Made by a program: the position numbers and the translations under genes. A stretch of DNA of 11,863 bases from Bacteroidales bacterium (GTDB lineage Bacteria > Bacteroidota > Bacteroidia > Bacteroidales > UBA12077), in the NCBI GenBank assembly GCA_030156305.1, contig JASGMZ010000074.1:1-11863 (forward strand), read 5' to 3'. The first letter of the stretch is position 1, and each line of letters begins with the position of its first letter. The notes under the pieces were generated by a model. The model was not told the DNA's origin. It made no database searches and was given only the letters and a program-made list of their open reading frames with translations. This document shows positions 7,501-11,863 of the stretch, piece after piece.

Positions 7501-7650
7501 ATGGCCTACCTCCAAACGATAAGCAGTAGCTATAAATTCTCCACAATCCCAAAAGCTGGTGGTAGGCTCTATGGTTAAAATATAGACTATTGCAGCGACT
7601 AAAAAGGTTAACCATCCTGCCAGGTTATTGTAAAACCGGAATTTTTTCAT
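4594..7650 (-). CDS. DUF2723 / GT117-family polytopic membrane glycosyltransferase-like protein
   Basis: This 1018-residue membrane protein belongs to the DUF2723 family (CAZy GT117), whose human relative TMEM260 is a protein O-mannosyltransferase. The bacterial donor and acceptor are not established. The diagnostic N-terminus is intact: a first membrane helix (about 12-27), then EPTTSFWDCGEFIATAYRLE, in which D35 and E38 are in the position of the GT-C acidic motif, followed by GHPPGAP (49-55). Roughly a dozen hydrophobic segments fill residues 10 to about 600, with a long non-membrane loop at about 320-500. The remaining 400 residues are soluble. They include a GDNDTFPLWYAQEVEGI segment and, at the C-terminus, helical repeat-like sequence resembling TPR (about 920-1018). 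The length is typical for the Bacteroidota form. It is the first gene of a two-gene operon with the deacetylase, and reads out of the divergent region at 7651-7800. The family assignment is firm; the function is inferred. Confidence 0.93.
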   Translation of the reverse strand: MKKFRFYNNLAGWLTFLVAAIVYILTIEPTTSFWDCGEFIATAYRLEVGHPPGAPFFMILGRFFTLFAGDPANAAKMVNLMSALASAFTILFLFWTITHLVRKIFIKTDEYTIGNIVAIIGSGLVGALAYTFSDTFWFSAVEAEVYATSSLFTAIVFWAILKWENESEDKYANRWLILIAYLMGLSIGVHLLNLLAIPAIVFVYYFKKYKVTKKGVFYALLVSGILLGSIMYILIPGVVKVASWFDLLFVNGFGLPYNSGVIFYAIILIGFIIWGLRYTQQKKKVVYNTILLGITVILIGYSSFAMIVIRSSADPPMDQNNPDNVFDLLYYINREQYGDRPLIYGQTFDAPMVRNKQTKPVYVKKNGRYEIVDYKMKVEYDDRFTTLLPRMYSSNPIHVNEYKKWVNLEGKEVNVQNPRGENEKRIRPTFGDNLAFFFKYQVGHMYWRYFMWNFAGRQNDIQGHGNVIHGNWISGIPFIDDARLGDQDKVPEHLKNNPARNKYYMLPFILGLIGLIFHYKRNKHDFIVVMMLFILTGIAIVVYLNQYPIQPRERDYAYAGSFYAYAIWIGIGVSGIFDFLRRKIPATFSAILTTLIALIFVPGIMAKENWNDHDRSGRYTARDIAYNYLNSCKENAILFTNGDNDTFPLWYAQEVEGIRTDIKLCNLSYLRASWYIEQMSRKSYEADPMPFSLTHDKIHKGNRDILPMIDRVGQPVEVKQVIDFVASDDDKTKINSPFVRNEKINYIPTKQFKLAIDSATVIKKNIVNEKYSGRIVDEMQWKLGNSYLYKDGLMLLDLLATNNWERPIYWAMTVTSTKYFNLQKYFKLDGLTYQLVPIETESERFYIGEADADVMFDNIMNKFKWGGIGERDIYLDENNIRMFSNMRSNFGRLAEKLIGEGKKDSALMVLDRCMELFPEEIIPFNNTLLSVISAYYHAGNNEVATQLVKRLNDIVVAELDYYFTLEPKYKKGPLEINNEIQTNLYILQELYNITSQNNQQAMSKQIEQHFLNYMQQYR

Positions 7651-7800
7651 AAGAAACTATATTTTATCATCAAAATAAAACTCTAAAATAAATAAATTAC
7701 CCTGGTTTTGAAATATTATTTTAGGTTATTTGAAAAATAACTGTTTTCAAGGTTCTTTTTAACGCATTTTTCTTATTTTCGAAAACATAAATTTCCAAAA
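7651..7800. promoter_or_regulatory. Divergent intergenic region with a 7-bp dyad
   Basis: These 150 very AT-rich bases separate the start codons of the GT117 gene (- strand) and the exported barrel gene (+ strand), so both promoters must lie here. No convincing Bacteroidota promoter (TTTG about 20 bases before TAnnTTTG) was found. The nearest + strand candidates are TATTTTCG at 7774-7781 without a good upstream box, and TTTTG at 7706-7710 followed by TATTTG at 7727-7732. A perfect dyad, GTTATTT-GAA-AAATAAC (7725-7741), could be an operator or could be chance in such AT-rich DNA. Confidence 0.45.
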
Positions 7801-8943
7801 ATGAATGTAAAGCAGGTTTTCTTATCATTTATCCTTATATCACTTGCTTCAGCTCAGTGTTTTCCACAAAGCTACCCTTCGTTTTATTATTATGATCAAG
7901 AAGTTGATTCTGCTAAAAGCAATAAACTTTTTTTACAAATCGATAACACTGCCTTTTTTAAAAATAACGAGTATTTTGGAGATATTGCCAAAGGATATAC
8001 ATTGCTCGGCTTTCACCTTACACCTCAAATTATTTACCATCCCAATAAAAAAGTTAAATTGCGATTAGGCACACAACTTTTAACCTATTACGGACGAGAG
8101 GATGAAATGAAGGTTTCCTTATTGCTCTCATTTCAATATCAATTTCATAAAAATTTAAGCTTAACACTCGGCAATATTAAGGGGACATTAAACCATCGCC
8201 TTATTGAGCCCTTATTTGACTACGAAAGATTCCTAACCCACAATACCGAAAATGGCATTCAGTTTTTATGGCATAGCCAAAAACTTTTTGCGGATTTATG
8301 GCTTGATTGGGAACAACAGATATTTTATGATGACCCTTTTCAGGAAAAATTTAATGTCGGCTTTTCTTTAGATTATACGATTTTTACAAAAAATGATTAT
8401 ACGCTTTCCCTTCCTTTTCAAAACCTTATTCGTCACCAGGGTGGACAAATAAACCATAATAATGAACCATTAGTAACCATTTTTAACAACGCTACAGGGC
8501 TAAGGTTAAAAAAAGATTTTTCCGGTAAATTTGTACATCAAATTCAATTAAGCTCTTACCTTGTTAATTATCAGGATTTATCACCCACAAAACAACAAAT
8601 GTTTATTGACGGAACAGGGAGTTATACCACCCTGGAAATATTTAACAACCGATTTAATTTTTTAACGGGCTACTGGTATGGAAAACAGTTTATTGCTCCA
8701 TTAAGTAATCCTTTATACGAAACGTACTCAAGAACTAATATTTTTGTTGAAGAACCTGTTCGGCAATTACTCATGGCCAAAATCAATTATCATCAAAATA
8801 TATTTAATGGAATCCATTTAGATGTTCGTTTCGAGCCCTATTATGATTTGCTAAACGGTAATTTTGAATACAACTATGGGTTGGCCATTGTTTTTAAAGA
8901 AAACTTTTTTCTTAAAGAGGTAAAAAACACTAATCTAAAATAA
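7801..8943 (+). CDS. Exported protein of unknown function, probable outer-membrane beta-barrel
   Basis: The function is not recognised. The 380-residue product starts with a signal peptide: K4, a hydrophobic core at 6-15, and an ASA cleavage site after residue 18. C20 does not follow a lipobox, so it is not a lipoprotein. The mature part is rich in aromatic residues and alternating hydrophobic/polar strands, such as KVSLLLSFQYQF, LSLTLGNIKG and FNVGFSLDYTIF, as expected of an outer-membrane barrel. A block reading LNHRLIEPLFDYERFL (about 126-141), with NTENGIQFLW just after it, gives the impression of a conserved Bacteroidota family. There is no TonB box, plug domain or SusC/SusD partner. It is a lone + strand gene between two - strand operons, and its 3' end overlaps the DNA glycosylase gene by 14 bp. 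A porin or another envelope role is possible. Confidence 0.8.
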   Translation: MNVKQVFLSFILISLASAQCFPQSYPSFYYYDQEVDSAKSNKLFLQIDNTAFFKNNEYFGDIAKGYTLLGFHLTPQIIYHPNKKVKLRLGTQLLTYYGREDEMKVSLLLSFQYQFHKNLSLTLGNIKGTLNHRLIEPLFDYERFLTHNTENGIQFLWHSQKLFADLWLDWEQQIFYDDPFQEKFNVGFSLDYTIFTKNDYTLSLPFQNLIRHQGGQINHNNEPLVTIFNNATGLRLKKDFSGKFVHQIQLSSYLVNYQDLSPTKQQMFIDGTGSYTTLEIFNNRFNFLTGYWYGKQFIAPLSNPLYETYSRTNIFVEEPVRQLLMAKINYHQNIFNGIHLDVRFEPYYDLLNGNFEYNYGLAIVFKENFFLKEVKNTNLK

Positions 8944-9454
8944 ACCTCCATGGTTTGTTTTTCCAAATATTGCCTGCATAATCAATTCCTACCCGAGGAG
9001 CAGATTTAAAATTAATTTCAAAAGGTTTCGTTGGGTGTTCAATCCACAACCTCTTGGAAGTAACCAAATTTTCTCCATAGAATGATTTATCGATTAATAA
9101 ATTTTTAGTGATTTTCCCCGGTCCGTTATAACCCTCAATTCCTCTTATTAAAATGGCTTGCGGGTTATTTTCAGCTCCGGTAACAATATTTAGCATCCAA
9201 TACATACCATAAATCAGGTAAATATAAATATACCCTCCCTGATGATACATAATTTCTGTCCTTGGAGTACGCCCTTTGCTGGCATGACAGGCTAAGTCCT
9301 GTTCTCCGCGATAGGCTTCTACTTCGGTAATTAAATATTTGTGGAGTGTGTTATCATCAAATTTACGCACCAAATATTTCCCTATCAATTCAGGTGCTAC
9401 ATCCAAAACATCACGGCAAAAAAAATCAGTCGTTAAACGATATAATTTTTTCAT
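8930..9454 (-). CDS. aag: DNA-3-methyladenine glycosylase, AAG/MPG family
   Basis: This is a base-excision repair enzyme that flips out and removes alkylated or deaminated purines (3-methyladenine, hypoxanthine, ethenoadenine) and leaves an abasic site. At 174 residues it is slightly short but complete. Visible family features are LIGKYLVRK near 23-31; the active-site block ITEVEAYRGEQDLACH, where E46 corresponds to the catalytic glutamate of human AAG (E125), Y48 to Y127 and H57 to H136; the GGYIYIYLIYGMYWMLN strand pair (73-89); and ILIRGIE with R104. RVGIDYAG and PWRF near the C-terminus close the fold. It is the last gene of a three-gene - strand run, its ATG lying 6 bases after the guanine deaminase stop. 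Its own TAG stop lies inside the convergent barrel gene. Confidence 0.93.
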   Translation of the reverse strand: MKKLYRLTTDFFCRDVLDVAPELIGKYLVRKFDDNTLHKYLITEVEAYRGEQDLACHASKGRTPRTEIMYHQGGYIYIYLIYGMYWMLNIVTGAENNPQAILIRGIEGYNGPGKITKNLLIDKSFYGENLVTSKRLWIEHPTKPFEINFKSAPRVGIDYAGNIWKNKPWRFILD

Positions 9455-9460
9455 TTTAGC

Positions 9461-9931
9461 TCAATACTCAATTTTATCTTCTTTATCTCTCCATTTTTCA
9501 AAAGCCGCTATTGCTTCTTCTCTGAGTATCTGCTTAGTTGGAATTTTTCTTTTTTCAATAGGTTTCTCAAGCTCTTCGTAAATAAACGAATCATCAAAAT
9601 CAATATCCCGGGCATCGGTTTTGGTATTGGCAAAATATATTTTATCGAGGCGAGCCCAGTAAATAGCCCCCAAACACATGGGGCAGGGCTCGCAGGATGA
9701 ATAAATCTGACATCCGCTTAAATCAAAGGTACTTAGTTTTTTTGTAGCTTCACGTATGGCATTAATCTCGGCATGAGCTGTGGGGTCGTTATTCGCTGTA
9801 ACACGATTGGCCCCTCTGGCAATTATCTCTCCATCTTTTACAATAACGGCTCCAAAAGGGCCTCCACCTTCATTAATATTATTAAGCGATAACTTAATGG
9901 CTTCACGCATAAATTCTTCGTTATTCATCAT
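9461..9931 (-). CDS. guaD: Guanine deaminase, cytidine-deaminase fold
   Basis: It hydrolyses guanine to xanthine and ammonia in purine salvage and nitrogen use. It is 156 residues long, the same as B. subtilis guanine deaminase, with key residues at the same numbers. These are zinc ligand H53 and proton shuttle E55 in TAHAE, zinc ligands C83 and C86 in SCEPCPMC, D114 in DFDDSFIY, and the C-terminal Y156. In B. subtilis, D114 and the domain-swapped Y156 contribute to guanine recognition, which favours guanine over tRNA adenosine as substrate. A tRNA adenosine deaminase (TadA) would normally lack the FDDSFIY segment and the EY terminus. Two ATG codons open the frame (9931 and 9928). Either way the start overlaps the end of the Wzy_C gene (11 or 8 bp), indicating translational coupling. 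Confidence 0.93.
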   Translation of the reverse strand: MMNNEEFMREAIKLSLNNINEGGGPFGAVIVKDGEIIARGANRVTANNDPTAHAEINAIREATKKLSTFDLSGCQIYSSCEPCPMCLGAIYWARLDKIYFANTKTDARDIDFDDSFIYEELEKPIEKRKIPTKQILREEAIAAFEKWRDKEDKIEY

Positions 9932-11510
9932 TTTTTTTCAATTTAAATCCATTTCCAAATAAAAATAACGCATAAAAATAAGAAAAAAATGTGACGCCAA
10001 TTTGATTTTCCAACGTATCTTCGGTAAACATAGATAACATGGCTATTAGAAAAAATACCACAAACAAATAATTGCGAAAACCTTTTTGCTTGATTATTGG
10101 AAAAAATATACAAAACATAATGATCAAAAATCCTACCAACCCAAAGGAAACAAAAAAAGTTACATATTGATTATGGGTTCGTAATCTTTTTCCTGGAGGT
10201 AGTACGCTTTTATTTATCTCATATTGCGCATCAAAAGCATCCTGAACATCTCCCGTACCGGTACCAAACCAAAAATTATTTTGAATGATTGAGGAAGCTG
10301 TTTTTAAAAATTCCCATCGTTGCGTAATCGAGTTTCCGGCTGGATTTGCTCCTTTACGGTAAACATCAATCTCCCATATGGCCTGATATATCTTAGGATA
10401 TAAAGCATAGCGTTGGGTATAAATATAGTTCGCTATTCCATTTTCAATATTCTTTATATCCACAGAAGTTAATTTTGACATCCCAACGGAATCTTTCCTA
10501 AAACCTTTTGATGTTAAGTATCTTATTAACGTTGTTTTAATCTGCTGTCCCTTTTTATCTTTGGCTTCATAAGGAATATCGCTTTTGCGATTCCACTCTT
10601 TTTTTAACTCCTGCGGACAAACATAAAGCCATACATAATATCCGTTTTCAATTTGCTTCAATTTCGTATTATGCTGGTAAGGATTACCTGAAGCGGTAAA
10701 TTGTTCCAGATTGTCAAAATCAAGTTTTTCAACAGCATAAAATTTTGATATCGCATGTGTGAGAAATGTGGCAATCCACAAAAATAGGGTAATCATTAAA
10801 ACCTGAACAAATAACCGAAGAACCAGCTCTTTTATACGAAATGAATAATATCCGGCTAAAAGAAAAAAAAGTATAAGAAATATGATTATCCCGGTTAAAG
10901 ATTTGAGAAGGAATAAAAAATATACAAGCCATAAAATAGTTAAACTATATGCAATAAACTCAAAACGGGTTTTATTAAAATTAGTAGAAAATAAAAGGTA
11001 AGCTAATGAAAAAATGCTCATATTAATAAGTAAACTTAACCGGATATGAGAAAAAAACAATGAAATATCACGTATATCATTGATGGGATAATCGATAATA
11101 CCCAATAAAACAGAAGTACTTATTAATGTTGATATACATACCGAAAGCGAAAACAAAAGCAAGAGAAATTTAAAGTGAGATTTTTTAAGTGTTGGAGATG
11201 TTCCAATAATTAAAGGAAAAACAATTAAAATCAATTTATTTTTCAAATCAAAAAATGCATATTGAAAATTAGAGGTATTAAGCAGCCATAGAAGATGAAC
11301 TACAAAAATTCCACAAAAGATAAGAATAGAAGGATTATCCTTTAATCTTTTCATTTTTTCTGCAAAACGGCCTTCCCATACCCAGTTTGTGGCCAGGGTA
11401 ATCATAGAAACACTAACCGCAAACTTTGACAGGGGCAAAGAAGCTGCAACCAAAAGCAGGCTGATATAATATATCTTTTGATGATTGATAGGTAGTTTCA
11501 AAATTTTCAT
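9921..11510 (-). CDS. O-antigen ligase/polymerase family protein (Wzy_C)
   Basis: This is a polytopic inner-membrane protein of 529 residues in the Wzy/WaaL superfamily, which polymerises or transfers lipid-linked glycans on the periplasmic side. Paired hydrophobic helices fill residues 13-250 and 450-518. The family signatures are SHIRLSLLINM (154-164), a glycine-flanked helix SLTGIIIFLILFF (204-216), QRWEFLKTA (397-405), GTGTGD, and RLRTHNQYVTFFVSFGL (442-458). H446 sits where WaaL-type enzymes carry the functional histidine, followed by the typical EDTLENQIG segment. A loop of about 190 residues (255-445) between the helix blocks is longer than in many relatives. Whether it is ligase or polymerase cannot be told, and no other glycan genes are visible nearby. 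It heads the operon with guaD and aag. Confidence 0.9.
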   Translation of the reverse strand: MKILKLPINHQKIYYISLLLVAASLPLSKFAVSVSMITLATNWVWEGRFAEKMKRLKDNPSILIFCGIFVVHLLWLLNTSNFQYAFFDLKNKLILIVFPLIIGTSPTLKKSHFKFLLLLFSLSVCISTLISTSVLLGIIDYPINDIRDISLFFSHIRLSLLINMSIFSLAYLLFSTNFNKTRFEFIAYSLTILWLVYFLFLLKSLTGIIIFLILFFLLAGYYSFRIKELVLRLFVQVLMITLFLWIATFLTHAISKFYAVEKLDFDNLEQFTASGNPYQHNTKLKQIENGYYVWLYVCPQELKKEWNRKSDIPYEAKDKKGQQIKTTLIRYLTSKGFRKDSVGMSKLTSVDIKNIENGIANYIYTQRYALYPKIYQAIWEIDVYRKGANPAGNSITQRWEFLKTASSIIQNNFWFGTGTGDVQDAFDAQYEINKSVLPPGKRLRTHNQYVTFFVSFGLVGFLIIMFCIFFPIIKQKGFRNYLFVVFFLIAMLSMFTEDTLENQIGVTFFSYFYALFLFGNGFKLKKNDE

Positions 11511-11641
11511 TTATTAGCCTAATTACCGCATAAAGATAAAGAAAAGATTTTTGTAGTTAAAAAACGATGTTGCACTTATTGGTCTGGCGGTATAAAAACA
11601 TTTGGGAGAGCGGGCTGCATTCCTATCCATCGTGTTTGTTC
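11511..11641. other. Intergenic region upstream of the Wzy_C gene
   Basis: These 131 bases lie between the stop of the right-edge gene and the Wzy_C start. The half nearest Wzy_C is AT-rich. On the - strand it contains TATCTTTA, one base short of the Bacteroidota -7 consensus TAnnTTTG, with a TTTTTT run 20 bases upstream, a weak promoter candidate. The other half (about 11576-11635) is noticeably richer in GC, holds no open gene, and was not identified. Confidence 0.4.
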
Positions 11642-11863
11642 TTATTTTTGTTCTATAATCCTGATTTCAGGAATAGAGTGCATATAATACAGGTTGTTTC
11701 TAACCGGATGCGATTTATCGTTAAGACGATGAAAAACTTCCTTACAAATCTTCAATTTTTCATCATCGCTCATGCTTTCTTTTAGCGCTGGCAACTCACC
11801 GAGATGTTTGATAATTTCACAGTTGTGCTTTTTTAGTAATTCGGGAAAGTAAAGCTCGTAAAC
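11642..11863 (-). CDS. C-terminal fragment, possible Eco57I/TaqI-like DNA methyltransferase (partial)
   Basis: From the right edge the - strand reads 73 codons in frame to a TAA stop at 11642-11644; the 5' part lies outside the window. The peptide starts VYELYFPELLKKHNC, continues through an acidic/basic helical stretch (SMSDDEKLKICKEVF, 30-44), and ends HPVRNNLYYMHSIPEIRIIE. A VYxLYF opening, a charged linker and a terminal (hP..n.l......pEiriiE) pattern are what I associate with the extreme C-terminus of Eco57I-type methylase or type IIG restriction-modification proteins with TaqI-like specificity domains. No catalytic motif is within view, so the assignment rests on resemblance of the tail alone. 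That it is coding is well supported: the frame is open and its composition is protein-like. Confidence 0.55.
   Translation of the reverse strand, partial: VYELYFPELLKKHNCEIIKHLGELPALKESMSDDEKLKICKEVFHRLNDKSHPVRNNLYYMHSIPEIRIIEQK

Noticed and set aside
7801..7872. Lipoprotein signal in the barrel gene (C20)
   Set aside because: The residue before the cysteine is Q, which breaks the lipobox. The ASA|Q site fits signal peptidase I.
9461..9931. tRNA adenosine deaminase (TadA) in place of guanine deaminase
   Set aside because: TadA shares HAE and PCxxC, but the 156-residue length, D114 in FDDSFIY and the C-terminal EY match guanine deaminase.
11567..11785. 72-codon + strand open frame at the right end
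   Set aside because: It is antisense to the in-frame partial CDS and has a low-complexity, phenylalanine-rich translation typical of shadow frames.
1..11863. tRNA or rRNA genes
   Set aside because: No cloverleaf with GTTCGA-type arms or rRNA-like block was noticed in the intergenic regions.

Overview
The window looks like a chromosomal stretch from a member of the Bacteroidota, probably a Bacteroidales/Marinilabiliales-type marine or anaerobic lineage. The evidence is AT-rich DNA, start codons without Shine-Dalgarno sequences, a DUF2723/GT117 membrane protein of the type common in that phylum, and a DUF559 gene set in short repeats. The lineage below phylum is a guess.

Region 1 (1-3987, + strand) carries two unrelated fumarases: a class I iron-sulfur enzyme (FumA type) and a class II enzyme (FumC). 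Between them lies about 0.95 kb of repeat-rich DNA with an intact DUF559 nuclease-like gene. Upstream of that gene is a collapsed copy: the last 23 codons of a second DUF559 gene, joined to the normal upstream flank by an apparent 311-bp deletion between two GAATAA words. Three repeat families (A, B, C below) and several hairpins show that the segment grew by tandem duplication. This is the most unusual part of the window.

Region 2 (3984-7650, - strand) is a two-gene operon: a 1018-residue GT117/DUF2723 polytopic protein followed, one base after its stop, by a small NodB-type polysaccharide deacetylase. The deacetylase stop codon interlocks with the fumC stop codon.

Region 3 (7651-8943) holds a divergent intergenic region and a + strand gene for an exported, probably outer-membrane beta-barrel protein of unknown function.

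Region 4 (8930-11510, - strand) is a compact operon: O-antigen ligase/polymerase (Wzy_C family), guanine deaminase (overlapping it by 11 bp), and an AAG-type 3-methyladenine DNA glycosylase 6 bp further on. The last gene runs 14 bp into the 3' end of the beta-barrel gene.

Region 5 (11511-11863) has a short intergenic stretch and the last 73 codons of a - strand gene that enters from the right edge. Its tail resembles the C-terminus of Eco57I/TaqI-like DNA methyltransferase or type IIG restriction enzymes, a tentative call.

Taken together: central carbon metabolism (fumarate/malate), envelope glycan or glycoprotein functions (GT117, deacetylase, Wzy_C, outer-membrane protein), purine salvage and base-excision repair, and a possible restriction-modification locus at the right edge. 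No tRNA, rRNA, CRISPR array or complete insertion sequence was seen.
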